Source: an uncultured Clostridia bacterium
Lineage (GTDB): Bacteria; Bacillota; Clostridia; TANB77; CAG-508
DNA length: 41,440 nucleotides
Assembly (NCBI GenBank): GCA_947627705.1
Contig: CANQXL010000005.1
Span: 1-41,440, forward strand
Direction of reading: 5' to 3'
Part shown: positions 27,858 through 38,803 of the stretch, in pieces
How the letters are laid out: each line of letters starts with the position of its first letter
Position numbering within the stretch: the stretch's first letter is position 1
Position numbers and translations under genes: made by a program
The notes under the pieces: model-generated
Databases searched by the model: none
Told to the model about the DNA's origin: nothing
Seen by the model: the letters and a program-made list of their open reading frames with translations, nothing else

Positions 27858-28764
27858 ATGGAAAGTTTTAAATCAGGATTTGTTGCAATTTTAGGAAGGA
27901 CAAATGTCGGAAAATCAACTCTTTTAAATTCACTTATTGGTGGTAAGATTGCTGCAACAGCAAATAAGCCACAAACAACAAGAACCCAAATAAAAGGAAT
28001 AGTAAATAGAAAAACTTCGCAAATAATTTTTTTAGATACTCCACGGAATTCATAAACCAAAAACAAAATTAAGTAATATTATGATACAAACAGCATTTAA
28101 TTCAAGCAAAAATGTTGACTTAATTTTATTCATGATTGAAGCAACAAGTAAGGAAATTGGAAAAGGAGATAGTCTAATACTAGAAAAAATAAAAGAAGCA
28201 AATAAAAAAGCAATACTTGTAATTAATAAAATAGATTTAGTAAAAAAGGAAAGTCTTTTACATTTAATAGATATATATTCAAAAGAATATAATTTTGACG
28301 CGGTTATACCAATATCTGCAACAAATACAGATAAGAACGAAATATTACTACAAGAAATCGAGAAATGCCTTCCAGAAGGCCCAAAATATTATGACGAAGA
28401 GACATATACAGACCAAACGATTAAAATGTTAGTAGAAGAAATTATTAGAGAAAAAGCATTAAAATTTTTAGATGACGAAGTACCACATGGAATTTATGTA
28501 GAAACTCAAAAAGTAAAAAAAGGGAAAACAATGGATAACAAACCGATATTTAATATTGAAGCAACAATATATTGCGAAAGAGAATCGCATAAAGGAATCA
28601 TAATAGGGAAAAAAGGAAGTAAGCTAAAGCAAATAGGAACATATTCTAGGGAAGAAATTGAAAAAATTTTAGGCGAAAAAGTAAATCTTCAAACATGGGT
28701 AAAAGTAAGAGAAAACTGGCAAGATGACGATTCAATTGTAAAAAAATTTAAAATTGAAGATTAA
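27858..28764 (+). CDS. era: GTPase Era; +1 shift at CGG 28044
   Basis: Era is an essential GTPase that helps mature the 30S subunit. G1 is [10 protein letters not shown]2 lies in TTRTQIKG, G3 in LDTPGIHKPK, G4 in VINKIDL, G5 in ISATN. A KH domain with [15 protein letters not shown] and a [11 protein letters not shown] tail completes it. The zero frame stops at 28055 just after G3. Skipping the C at 28044 gives DTPGIHKPK (G63), the G3 glycine. The corrected protein has 301 residues, the normal length. It is followed by yqzL and recO. Confidence 0.95.
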
Positions 28765-28864
28765 TATTTAAGTATAAAAGCGCACAAAAAATACAAAATA
28801 AGAGATATAAAAAATATATGAAAAACAATAGATAAAATTTGCATGAAAGCGGAGATGATACTTT

Positions 28865-29017
28865 ATGATAAGTAAAATGGCGTGGAATATATTTAAAAAA
28901 ACAGGAGATATAAATACTTTTTTAGAATTTATAGAAACAAAAAATATTGAAGAAAATATATTAGAGGCAAAGAATGGGAATAATAAAAACGAAAGCTATT
29001 ATTTTAAGAGAAAGTAA
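28865..29017 (+). CDS. yqzL: YqzL-like small protein (50 aa)
   Basis: A 50-residue product beginning MISKMAWNIFKKTGDINTFL, matching the YqzL pattern of W-N-x-F-x-x-T-G-x-I-x-x-Y/F near the N-terminus. yqzL lies directly upstream of recO in many Firmicutes, as it does here. It has a GCGGAG ribosome site and overlaps the start of recO by 44 bases. Function of the family is unknown. Confidence 0.75.
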   Translation: MISKMAWNIFKKTGDINTFLEFIETKNIEENILEAKNGNNKNESYYFKRK

Positions 29018-29707
29018 TATGGGAGACTTCGATAAAATGCTAACAATGCTTACTCCTGATCTTCGGAAAAATATCTTGTATAGCAAAAGGAGCAAGAAGA
29101 CCAAGCAGTAGCATGCTTGCGGGTACGCAGTTTTTAAGCTTTGGAGAGTATATACTTTATAAGGGAAGTGGAGAAACATATCATATAAATTCAGTTCAGC
29201 CTATCGAAGTCTTTTACAATTTAAGAATAGATTTAGATAAATTACAATATGCAGCGTATATTGCTAAAATAACAGAAGATATAAGTAATGAAAATGATAT
29301 ATCGTATAATGTCCTTAGATTATTATTAAATACAATATATGCAATATCAGAAACAGATATGGATAAGGACTTAATAGTTGCGATTTTTAAATTAAGACTT
29401 TTGTCCATAATGCGGTTTTACGCCAAATATTATGGAATGTGTGTCTTGCAAAAATAAAGAAAATTTGACATTTTTTAGCATAAAAAATAATGGATTAAAA
29501 TGTGAAAATTGTGCTAAAAGTGATAAAAGCGTTATAAGAATATCAAATGCAAGTTTATACGCAATAAGATATATAGTAATGTCAGAACTAAAAAAGCTTT
29601 TTTCGTTTAATATTCCAGAAGAATCAATAGAAGAATTAAAACTTATATCAAAAATATATTTAGAAGAAAAATTAGAAAAAAGTTATAAATTTGAAAAAAT
29701 AATTTAA
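28974..29707 (+). CDS. recO: DNA repair protein RecO; +1 shifts at CGG 29064 and 29413
   Basis: RecO loads RecA on SSB-coated DNA in gap repair. The ATG at 28974 follows AGAGG and gives the N-terminal OB-fold KTKAIILRESNMGDFDKMLTMLTPDLGKISCIAKGARRPSS, where the first shift supplies G31. The second shift gives LSIMGFTPNIMECVSC (G147), leading into the four-Cys zinc site CVSCKN and CENCAK. Neither piece alone forms a RecO. The corrected product has 243 residues. It begins inside yqzL. Confidence 0.92.
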
Positions 29708-29851
29708 AATTTTAAAAAAATAAAAATATGTTCTAAACCTAACTAAAAGCGAATAAAATATAAGTAAATACATATCCCTTTTTAAAAGTTAAATTTTGAC
29801 ACAAGCCCCAATTCCCCTAGGACAAAGGGAAACAAAGAATACTAGAAAAAT

Positions 29852-29880
29852 TTGACAAGAAATTAAAAAAATAGTATAAT
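29852..29880 (+). promoter_or_regulatory. Consensus sigma-A promoter
   Basis: TTGACA at 29852-29857 and TATAAT at 29875-29880 with a 17-base spacer, 32 bases before the G5/3D gene. GGAGG follows at 29897. The earlier part of this 205-base gap has a short CCCTTT..AAAGGG complementarity and no gene. Confidence 0.75.
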
Positions 29881-29912
29881 TTGTGTATTGAAACAAGGAG
29901 GGACAAATTCTT

Positions 29913-30920
29913 ATGATAAAAAGTGAACAAGCTTCACTGTCCGTAATGAGAATTGCTGTCATAACAATCCTAGTAATATTCTCATTAAGTGCTTGCGTTT
30001 TAGCAGCAAGTGTGGATGTAAAGAATGTAAAAATTGTTCTATCAGATAACTGTGAAATCGAAGTAATAACAACAAAAACTGTAGTTTCGGATATATTAGA
30101 AGAAAATCATATAGTAATTTTACCAGAAGAAAATGTAGTTCCAAATTTGGATTCAGAAATAACAGATAATTCGTCAACAATAGTAATAACAGGAGTAACA
30201 CAAGATGCATATGCGGCAATTGAAATTGCAGAGGAAGAAGAAGGAGTAAGATTAGATCAACTATTAAGTGCATATAATGCAGTTGTAGAAAAAATAGTAG
30301 TTGTAGAAGAAATTATTCCATATGAGACAGAAACAAAAGGTGCTTCGGCAGAAGAAAACGTTAAAACAAAGTTAGTTCGAGAAGGAAAAGAAGGACTTAA
30401 AAAGTGTACATACAAAGTAAAATATCAAAATGATATTGAGATTGATAGAACTTTAATAAATGAAGAAATAATACAAGAACCAATTAATAAAATCGTACAA
30501 GCAACAAATACAATAAACAAAACGACTACTACCGCAAGAACAGCACCAGTAAGTACACCAAATAGTAAAACACTTGCAAGCAAGGTAGAAGGAATTACAC
30601 CAGAGGTTAAAACATTAAATGCATCTGCGTATACAGCATCAACTTGTGGTAAAATTCCTGGAACTTCAGGATATGGAAGAACTGCAAGTGGAGCCATGGC
30701 TTCTGCATGGTATACAGTTGCTGCAGGAAAAGGCTATCCAATTGGAACGATTATTTATATTCCATATTTTAAAAATCAGCCAAATGGTGGATGGTTTGTT
30801 GTACAGGACAGAGGCGGAGCAATATCAAATAATAAAATAGATATATATATGAATACATATAATGAATGTATTAGCTTCGGTAGAAGAAACCTAGAATGCT
30901 ATATCTATGTTGTAAACTAA
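29913..30920 (+). CDS. Secreted G5/3D-domain cell-wall protein (YabE/YocH-like)
   Basis: The 335-residue product has an N-terminal hydrophobic segment (about 13-32, VITILVIFSLSACVLAA) that is a signal peptide or anchor. A DUF348-like region (VKIVLSDNCEIEVITTKTV), a G5 domain (about 130-195; IPYETETK, LINEEIIQEPINKIVQ) and a Thr-rich linker follow. The C-terminal 3D domain starts at LNASAYTASTCGK and includes the three-Asp signature region QDRGGAIS-KIDIYM. This architecture occurs in resuscitation-factor-like peptidoglycan hydrolases, and the 3D domain suggests lytic transglycosylase activity outside the cell. There is no in-frame CGG. Confidence 0.88.
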   Translation: MIKSEQASLSVMRIAVITILVIFSLSACVLAASVDVKNVKIVLSDNCEIEVITTKTVVSDILEENHIVILPEENVVPNLDSEITDNSSTIVITGVTQDAYAAIEIAEEEEGVRLDQLLSAYNAVVEKIVVVEEIIPYETETKGASAEENVKTKLVREGKEGLKKCTYKVKYQNDIEIDRTLINEEIIQEPINKIVQATNTINKTTTTARTAPVSTPNSKTLASKVEGITPEVKTLNASAYTASTCGKIPGTSGYGRTASGAMASAWYTVAAGKGYPIGTIIYIPYFKNQPNGGWFVVQDRGGAISNNKIDIYMNTYNECISFGRRNLECYIYVVN

Positions 30921-30924
30921 AACT

Positions 30925-30956
30925 AAAGAGGCAAGAAATATTCTTGTCTCTTTTAC
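30925..30956 (+). terminator. Intrinsic terminator after the 3D gene
   Basis: AAAGAGGCAAGAA (30925-30937) pairs with TTCTTGTCTCTTT (30941-30953) with one G-U pair and a tight loop, ending in TTTT. It begins 4 bases after the stop codon. Confidence 0.8.
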
Positions 30957-31032
30957 TTAAGAATAAAAATTTTAATTAAAGAAATTATTCTAAAAAACTA
31001 TTTATTTAAGAAGTAATAGGAAGGAAAAATAA

Positions 31033-31793
<761 letters not shown>

Positions 31794-31808
31794 AAAGGAT
31801 GGATAAAA

Positions 31809-32931
31809 ATGTTAAAGGAACGGAAAAACAAAAATATCATGGTTTTTATTTGCAGTAGGAATAATTGTAGTATACAAGATACTAGACAATTTAGGAGATG
31901 TAACAGCATGGCTACATGGGCTTATATCAATACTTATGCCATTTATAATGGCACTAATTCTTGCATATTTATTTTATTTACCTTGCAGAAAAATTGAAAA
32001 TTCATTTAAAAAATCAAAAAATAAATTTGTAAAAAGAAAAGCAAGATGGCTTTCAATATTTACAGTATATATAATTACATTAATTTTAATACTTATAATA
32101 GTAAAATTTATAGTTCCAACTGTATATGAAAGTTTTGCAGATTTAATTTCAACACTTCCAACTTACTATAATAACATGAAACAAACAATTAGCCAAATTC
32201 CAGAAGATTCAATTTTAAGTAATATAGATTTTATGTCAATAATAGAAAATTTAGAAGAAATAAATTTACAAGATTACTTTAATTTAGAAATGATTACAGA
32301 ATATGCAAAGGGAATAATAGGCTTTGCAATGACAATATTTGATGTATTTGTAACCATAATAGTATCAATATACTTATTAGCAGAAAGAAGAGAAATTGTA
32401 GATTTTGCCAAAAAACTATGTGGAGCATTGTTTGATAATAGTACATATAAAGCAATAGGTAAGTACTTTAGAGAATCAAATGAAATATTTTTCAGATTTA
32501 TATCAAGCCAATTATTAGATGGTATAGTTGTAGGAATATTAACAAGTATTGTAATGTCAATTTTACATGTAAAATATGCAATTTTATTAGGATTTATGAT
32601 TGGTCTATTTAATTTAATTCCATATCTTGGAGCAATTGTTGCAGTCGTTATAGCTATTATAATTACAATATTTACAGGCGGATTTACACAAAGCTTATGG
32701 ATGGCAATTTTAGTAATAATACTTCAACAAATAGATGCAAATATAATAAATCCAAAGATAATAGGAAATTCACTTAAAATAAGTCCAATATTAATTATAT
32801 TCTCAGTAACTGTAATAGGTTCATACTTTGGAATCATGGGAATGTTTTTAGCAGTTCCAATAGTTGCTATAATAAAATTATTTATACAAGACTATATAAA
32901 ATATAAAGAAATGAAAGAAGTAAAAGAATAG
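31809..32931 (+). CDS. AI-2E family transporter (membrane permease); +1 shift at CGG 31821
   Basis: A 373-residue polytopic membrane protein with helices clustered at the N-terminus (about 10-30, 33-58, 68-95) and C-terminus (about 155-180 and from 210 on). The family motifs FRFISSQLLDGIVVGILT, GFMIGLFNLIPYLGAIV and PIVAIIKLF are visible. The shift is the fifth codon: MLKEGKTKISWFLFAVGI (G5). The zero frame gives a soluble 62-residue peptide instead of the first helix. GAAAGGA precedes the ATG at 31809. Substrate in this organism is unknown; family members export AI-2 or act as Na/Li-H antiporters. Confidence 0.9.
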
Positions 32932-33010
32932 AAAATAATACTTTATCCTGAACAATTTATGTAAATTCAACATAATATATAGCAAAAACAAAAATGAAAG
33001 GATGACAAAA

Positions 33011-34267
33011 ATGTTGAGTTACATAATAAAAGGTGGAGCAAAGCTTGAAGGAGAAACTTATGTATCAGGTTCAAAAAATGCATCACTTCCGATAATCGCT
33101 GCGAGCCTTCTAAACAGTGGAACAACAAAACTATATAATGTACCTAATATACATGATACACAAATGATGTTTGAAATACTTAAAAAATTAGGTTGCAAAA
33201 TAAAGCGAAATAATGGTAAAATAGTAATTGACTCGAGTGAAATAAAATCTGAAGAAATACCTGATGAATTAATGAGACAAATGAGATCTTCTGTAATAAT
33301 TGTAGGAGCTATACTTCGGAAGAATGAGAAAAGCAAAGTTTTCTTATCCAGGTCGGATGTGATATAGGAGCAAGACCGATAGATCTTCATTTAAAAGCAT
33401 TTAAAGAATTAGGAATACAAATAAAAGAAGAATCAGGTTTTATTACATGTAATGTAGATAAAATAATTCCAACAGATATACACCTTGATTTCCCAAGTGT
33501 TGGAGCAACAGAAAATATAATGTTACTTTCAACATTAGCAGACGGAGAAACAAAAATTATAAATGCAGCTATGGAACCTGAAATAGTAGACCTTCAAAAC
33601 TTCTTAAATAAAATGGGAGCCAAGATTACAGGAGCAGGAAGTAATGTTATAAAAATAAAAGGAGTAAAAACTTTAAAGGATGTCCGGATATAACATTATG
33701 TCCGATAGAATTGAAGCAGGAACCCTTCTTTGTGCAGTAGCCCAAAGTGGTGGTGAAATAAAACTAAAAAAAGTTGAACCAGAAAATTTAACATCAGTTC
33801 TTCATAAACTAGAAGAGTGTGGATGCTTTTTAGATATAAAAAAGGATACTATAATTTTAAAGTCACCAAAAAAACTAAATAATATAGAAATAAAAACAAT
33901 GCCATATCCAGGTTTCCCAACAGATATGCAATCAATATTTGCAAGCATGCTCACAACTGCAAGGGGGACATCACTAATAATAGAAAACATATTTGAAAAC
34001 AGATATAAATATGTAAATGAGCTAAGAAAAATGGGAGCTAAAATAACAGTAGAAGGTAAAATATGTATAATTAAAGGAACAAGAAGACTTTATGGAGCAA
34101 ATGTTTCTGCTACAGATTTAAGGGGTGGAGCAAGCTTAGTGCTTGCAGGATTATCTGCTAAGGGAACAACTGTAATAGATAATGCTAAATATATACTAAG
34201 AGGGTATGAAAATTTAGACAAAAAATTAACATCATTAGGTGCAAAAATAATGCTGGACAATTTGTAA
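33011..34267 (+). CDS. murA: UDP-GlcNAc 1-carboxyvinyltransferase (MurA); +1 shifts at CGG 33317, 33354 and 33685
   Basis: MurA transfers enolpyruvate to UDP-GlcNAc, the first committed step of peptidoglycan synthesis. From ATG 33011 (7 bases after GAAAGG) the product reads GSKNASLPIIAASLL, then [28 protein letters not shown]. This stretch needs two shifts, G103 and G115, and the second glycine directly precedes catalytic Cys116. A third shift gives LKDVGYNIMSDRIEAGT (G225). LRGGASLVLAGL and ILRGYENLDKKL end it. The corrected length of 417 residues is normal. Zero-frame reading after the second and third CGG stops within two codons. Confidence 0.96.
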
Positions 34268-34309
34268 AAATAATCAATGTATAAGAATTAAGTATTTCAA
34301 AATAAATTT

Positions 34310-34339
34310 CTTAGCCGTATGGATGTAAATACGGCTGAG
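34310..34339 (+). promoter_or_regulatory. Hairpin in the ftsQ leader
   Basis: CTTAGCCGTAT (34310-34320) pairs with ATACGGCTGAG (34329-34339), one G-U pair and an 8-base loop. No T-run follows, so it is not a classic terminator. It ends about 20 bases before the AGGAGG ribosome site of ftsQ and could stabilise or process the message. Confidence 0.5.
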
Positions 34340-34372
34340 AAAATAAAATCTAAAGAAAAGGAGGAAAGTAAA

Positions 34373-35425
34373 ATGCCTAAGAAAAAACAGGGAAAACAAA
34401 AATACAATATGGACGAAGAAATAATAATAGGTTATAATACAAAAAAAGATAAGGACAATCCTCCAAAACAAAATACTAAAGCAAAAAAGGGGAAAACACA
34501 GCAAAATAATAAAAAAGAACGTATGAACAAAGAAACAAATACTAGTAAAAAAGATCGCACAAATAATGAAAGTAAACAAGTTAATAATAAACAAGTTAAT
34601 AATAAACAAATTAATAATGAGAAAAATCAAAGTAATCCAAATAAAAAGAAGAAAAAGAAAAAAAATATAGTAAGATTAGTGTTTGAATACATTTTAAGGA
34701 TAATAATAGCAATTTGCTTTGCAGCAGGAATAATATTATTTTTATTTGTATCTCCAATATTTAATATAAAAGAGATAACGGTTGAAGGAGAATCGCAGAT
34801 AAGTGAAGGAGTATATATTTCACTTTCAGAAATAAAAATAGGTCAAAATATTTTTGAAATAGATAAAGAATCTATTAAGTCTCGCATAAAAGAAGAACCA
34901 TATGTCGAATCAGTAAAAATTGATTTGTTATATCCTGACAAAGTAAAAATTAATGTAACAGAAAGATATACAAGCTATATGGTAGAAGAAAACGGAATGT
35001 ATTTTTATTTAGATAGAAATGGCTATTTATTAGAGAAAAATTACATAGCACCAGATGTCTTATTAATAAAAGGCTATACTACAGATTTTGAAAACCTAGA
35101 AGTAGGAAGTAGGATTGGAGAAGAAGATTTATCCAAATTTAACGATTTAATAAAAATTACAGATGCTATTACAAATAATAATATAGATACAAAATTAACA
35201 AGTATAAATATCTCAGACCACAATAATTATATTTTGGAGTTTAATGAAGAAGGAAAGACGATAGAACTTGGAGACACTTCAGATTTAAGTGCAAAAATGT
35301 CATGGATTAATTTTTTCATGGTAAAAAATAAAGAAGACAAGGGAACGATATATCTAAACAAAAAGGAAATATATTTTTCACCAGAAAGACCAGAAAATGT
35401 ACAAGAACCTGAAAAAGTACAATAA
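34373..35425 (+). CDS. ftsQ: Cell division protein FtsQ/DivIB
   Basis: A 350-residue bitopic membrane protein of the divisome. A very basic, Asn/Lys-rich cytoplasmic tail (1-~100) with a 15-base tandem repeat leads to one membrane helix (IIIAICFAAGIILFLFV). A POTRA domain (FNIKEITVEGESQISEG..YPDKVKINVTERYTSYMVE) and the beta domain (YFYLDRNGYLLEK) follow outside. The ATG at 34373 follows AAAGGAGG; an upstream ATG at 34319 lies in the hairpin and is not used. It begins the ftsQ-DUF881-DUF881-sbp-ftsA-ftsZ order. Confidence 0.9.
   Translation: MPKKKQGKQKYNMDEEIIIGYNTKKDKDNPPKQNTKAKKGKTQQNNKKERMNKETNTSKKDRTNNESKQVNNKQVNNKQINNEKNQSNPNKKKKKKKNIVRLVFEYILRIIIAICFAAGIILFLFVSPIFNIKEITVEGESQISEGVYISLSEIKIGQNIFEIDKESIKSRIKEEPYVESVKIDLLYPDKVKINVTERYTSYMVEENGMYFYLDRNGYLLEKNYIAPDVLLIKGYTTDFENLEVGSRIGEEDLSKFNDLIKITDAITNNNIDTKLTSINISDHNNYILEFNEEGKTIELGDTSDLSAKMSWINFFMVKNKEDKGTIYLNKKEIYFSPERPENVQEPEKVQ
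34574..34618 (+). repeat. Three tandem 15-bp units in ftsQ
   Basis: AAACAAGTTAATAAT occurs twice and AAACAAATTAATAAT once, encoding KQVNN-KQVNN-KQINN in the cytoplasmic tail. Unit length is a multiple of three, so copy changes would alter only tail length. Confidence 0.85.
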
Positions 35426-35492
35426 TCTTAAATAAAATATATAAATGTAATTAAAAACAAAAATAAATAAAAAAGAAAGGAAGAATACCAAA

Positions 35493-36222
35493 ATGACTAT
35501 GAACAAAACATACGTTGGAGTAGCGCTTGGCCTTATGTGCATACTGCTAACAAGTTGTATTGTAATACAATTAAATACAATTAAAGAAGCAACAAAAATA
35601 GTTGGAACATCTTATGCAGCTGAAGAATTAAGAGAAGAAGTTTTAAGATGGAAAGAAGAATATGATAGGGCATATAAAAATCTTGAAAATAAAGAGCAAG
35701 AACTAGAAAAGGCAAGACAAAATTCTTCCAAAGATGCTGGAAGAACATCAGAATTACAAAAAGAATTAGACGAAGCAAATAGATTACTTGGATTAACTGA
35801 AGTTACAGGAACAGGAATAATTCTTACATTAAAGGATAGTGAAGAAACAATTGCAAAAGAAAGTGCAGTTGATATGACATATACATTGATACATGACGAA
35901 GATTTAAGGCAAATACTTAATGAGATAAAAAATTCTGGAGCTGAAGCAATATCAATAAACGGACAAAGAATTGTATCAAACACAGCTATAACATGCAGTG
36001 GAGCAATAGTTACAATAAACGGCGTCAAATTAAATTCTCCATTTGAAATAAAGGCAATTGGAAATATCGGTAGTCTTGGCGGAATAGAAAGAAATGGACG
36101 GATATTTACAATTAATGGAAGATAGAAAAATAATTGCAACGCTTGAAAAATCAAACAATGTTACCATTCCAAAATACACAGGTGTAACAACGCTCAAATA
36201 TATAAAAAATGTAGGAGAATAG
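35493..36222 (+). CDS. DUF881 family divisome-associated protein, copy 1; +1 shift at CGG 36099
   Basis: One N-terminal membrane helix with a possible lipobox-like LLTSC, a coiled coil (residues ~40-90), and the DUF881 domain (GTGIILTLKDSEE, HDEDLRQILNEIKNSGAEAISINGQRI). The zero frame stops at 36125. Skipping the C at 36099 gives ERNGGYLQLMEDRKIIATLEKSNNV (G203), the expected C-terminal strand, and a stop at 36220-36222, for 242 residues. Similar proteins lie between ftsQ and ftsA in clostridia. The exact role is unknown. Confidence 0.88.
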
Positions 36223-36242
36223 TTTGAAAGGAAGGAAATAAG

Positions 36243-36927
36243 TTGAATAGAAATAAAATTATAATGGCAATTACAATAGGTATAATGAGCTTAATTCTGG
36301 TATATGTTATGTTCATACAATTTAGAATAGTAAATGAAACAGACGCAGAAGAAATAGAGTTAATGAGAGAAACAGAACTTAGAGAAACACTCTCAGATTA
36401 CAAAACAAAATACAATGAGGTAAACGAAGAATTAACAGAAGTTCAAGGTAAAATAGACGAATATAAACAAAATGAAAAATCAGAAGAAGCAACAATTGAG
36501 CTTCTTGAAAAAGAAATTCAAGATGCAAATAAAAAACTCGGAAAAACAGATGTATACGGAGAAGGAATAATATTAACTGTGCAAAACACAATGGATTATA
36601 CAGTTCGGATATGAAGATTTGCTTACACTTGTAAATGAATTATATCTTGCAGGAGCAGAGGCAATATCGATAAATGGCCAAAGAATAGTTTCAATGACAG
36701 ATTTATTTACAGTTGGAAACTTTGTCCTAGTTAGGGGAGAAAGAACAACATCACCATATACAATAAAAGCAATAGGAGATAAGACATATTTAGAGAGTGC
36801 ACTTAAAATAAAAGGTGGATATATAGATGTAAATGACGAATATTTTACAATTGATTTAGAAGTAAGTGACAATGTTATAATAGAGAAATATAACGGGAAA
36901 ATGACTTTAAATTATGTAAAAGAATAA
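36243..36927 (+). CDS. DUF881 family divisome-associated protein, copy 2; +1 shift at CGG 36606
   Basis: A paralogue of the preceding gene with the same membrane helix, coiled coil and DUF881 domain (GEGIILTVQNT, LAGAEAISINGQRIV). The start is TTG at 36243 after GGAAGG. The zero frame reads CGG ATA TGA at 36606 and stops. Skipping the C gives TVGYEDLLTLVNELYLAG (G122) and continues to 36927, for 227 residues. The shift falls at a different place from copy 1, so it arose independently of the duplication. Confidence 0.88.
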
Positions 36928-36939
36928 GGGGGAAGATTT

Positions 36940-37359
36940 ATGATTATATTATTTATTGTAGTAGGATGTTTAATAGGAGTAATCTTAGGTGTAAATGCAC
37001 CAACAATATCATATATATATGCTGATTATCTTGCAATATCAATAATTGCTGCACTTGACTCAGTTTTTGGTGGGATAACAGCAACTTTAAAGAATAACTT
37101 TGATTTCAAAGTATTTGTATCAGGCTTTTTCGGAAATGCAATACTTTCAATACTACTTACACTACTTGGAAATAAATTAAATGTCGACATTTATCTAGCA
37201 GCAATAGTTGTATTTGTTGGAAGAATGTTCAATAATTTAACAATGATAAGAAGATATTACATAGAAAAATGGGACATGATGAGAAAGATAAAAGTTGACG
37301 AAATAAAAGAAGAAAAAAACACAGAAAAAAAGGGTGAAAGTAAAGCAAAAAACAACTAA
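36940..37359 (+). CDS. sbp: Small basic membrane protein Sbp (DUF1290)
   Basis: A 139-residue membrane protein with three or four helices and the DUF1290 signatures YADYLAISIIAALDSVFGGI and GNAILSILLTLLGNKLNVDIYLAAIVVFVGRMFNNL, then a Lys/Glu-rich tail. It lies between DUF881 genes and ftsA as in Bacillus and clostridia. There is no in-frame CGG. Confidence 0.9.
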   Translation: MIILFIVVGCLIGVILGVNAPTISYIYADYLAISIIAALDSVFGGITATLKNNFDFKVFVSGFFGNAILSILLTLLGNKLNVDIYLAAIVVFVGRMFNNLTMIRRYYIEKWDMMRKIKVDEIKEEKNTEKKGESKAKNN

Positions 37360-37385
37360 AAAAAATAAATAAAAAATTAAGAAAA

Positions 37386-37418
37386 AGCCAATAGCATTGA
37401 AACTCCAAGCTATTGGCT
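37386..37418. terminator. Hairpin between sbp and ftsA
   Basis: AGCCAATAGC (37386-37395) pairs perfectly with GCTATTGGCT (37409-37418). On + the tail is TATGTACGTTTT, weakly terminator-like; on - a T-run follows directly. It separates the ftsQ-sbp unit from the ftsA promoter. Confidence 0.6.
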
Positions 37419-37480
37419 TATGTACGTTTTGCATATAACAAAACGATTACAAAAATGTTACAAAAATGTTACAAATTCTA

Positions 37481-37509
37481 TTGACTTTTTTCTAAAAATA
37501 TTATATTCT
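37481..37509 (+). promoter_or_regulatory. Promoter for ftsA-ftsZ
   Basis: TTGACT at 37481-37486 and TATTCT at 37504-37509 with a 17-base spacer. A direct repeat of GTTACAAAAAT-like units lies just upstream (37446-37475) and could bind a regulator. Confidence 0.55.
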
Positions 37510-37550
37510 TAAATACGAGAAAAATTATATTAAAAATGGAGGAGTTAAGG

Positions 37551-38782
37551 TTGGCAATAGGTGATATAATTGTAGGCTTAGATATCGGAACTTCGAAAGT
37601 ATCTGCTATTGTTGGAGAAGTAAATAATTTTAGTCAAATAGAAATAATTGCTTCTACAAAATGCAAATGTAAGGGCATACAAAAAGGAAAAATAGTAGAT
37701 GAAGACGAAATAAGTTTATCTATAGCTAAAGCAATTCGAGATGCTGAAGATGAAGCCAATTTAAAGATACACTCTGCTTATATTACTGTTCCAGGTAAAT
37801 ATATTACTATTGTGCAAAATAGTATTATAAAGGAAGTAAAAGATAAATATGCAGGAATATCCGTTAAAGATGTTGGTGCAAGTATAATGCAAATAAAAGA
37901 TATTGAAGTACCTGAAGGAAAGACAATTATAGACATAGTTCCAGAGAACTTCATATTAGACAATGGTGAACAAGTACAAGATCCTGTTGGATGTTTGAGT
38001 TCAAGTTTTACAATTCAAGCTCAAATAATTTTAGTGGATAAAGAATACATGAAAAAAATGAATTCAATATTAAAGAAGGCAGGAGTAGAACTTGATGGAA
38101 TGGTACCAATTGCACTTGCAGAAAGAAACCTTGTACTCGACAGAAATGAATTAAACGACAATGTAATGCTTTTAGATGTAGGAGCGCGGAAATATCGAAA
38201 TAGGAGTATTCGAAGGAAACAAATTTATCTATACAAATACTATTCCACTTCGGAGGGGACACAATAAGAAGGGATATCGAACTCGTCTTAAACATATCAG
38301 AAGAAGAAGCTGATAAATTAAAAAGACAATATGGACTAGCTTTAAAATCTTTTATTGATAATGATAATGATATATATTTAAGTACATGTAAGGGAGAAAC
38401 AAAAAGTAGAACAATAAAAAGTTCTGAGCTTATAGAAATAATCGAAGCAAGAATTGAAGAAATGTTTTCGCTTATAAACAGAGACATAATAAATCAAGGA
38501 ATAAAACAAAGGATAAATAACGTAATACTGACAGGCCAAGGCATAACAAATATTAACAAAAGTGATGTAGCAGGTAAAATAGCACTAAATATACCAGTAA
38601 AAATTTCAACAGGAAGACTGGTAAGTACAATAAAACCAAGCTATAGAACATCTTATGCGTTAGTCAGATATGTTTCTTCTAAGCCTTTTTCAAAATCAGT
38701 GGCTAGTACAATAGATGTAACAAGTGATGAAAATATCTTTAAAGTTTTACTTGAAAAGATAAAAGAATTTTTTTATAGTTAA
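37551..38782 (+). CDS. ftsA: Cell division protein FtsA; +1 shifts at CGG 38187 and 38251
   Basis: FtsA is the actin-like membrane anchor of the Z ring. TTG at 37551 follows GGAGGAG by 6 bases and gives AIGDIIVGLDIGTSKVSAIVGE; the ATG at 37536 overlaps that site and is less likely. The two shifts give MLLDVGAGNIEIGVFEGN (G213, the second nucleotide-binding motif) and TIPLGGDTIRRDIELVLNIS (G234), only 64 bases apart. LTGQGITNI follows and the short C-terminus ends in KIKEFFYS. The corrected product has 409 residues. ftsZ follows 21 bases later. Confidence 0.94.
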
Positions 38783-38803
38783 AATGTTAAGGGAGGAACA
38801 ATT

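Noticed and set aside
29708-29912. Cyclic-di-AMP riboswitch in front of the 3D/G5 cell-wall gene
   Set aside because: Such genes often carry one, but the gap holds only about 140 bases before the promoter and shows no recognisable motif; the leader after the promoter is too short.
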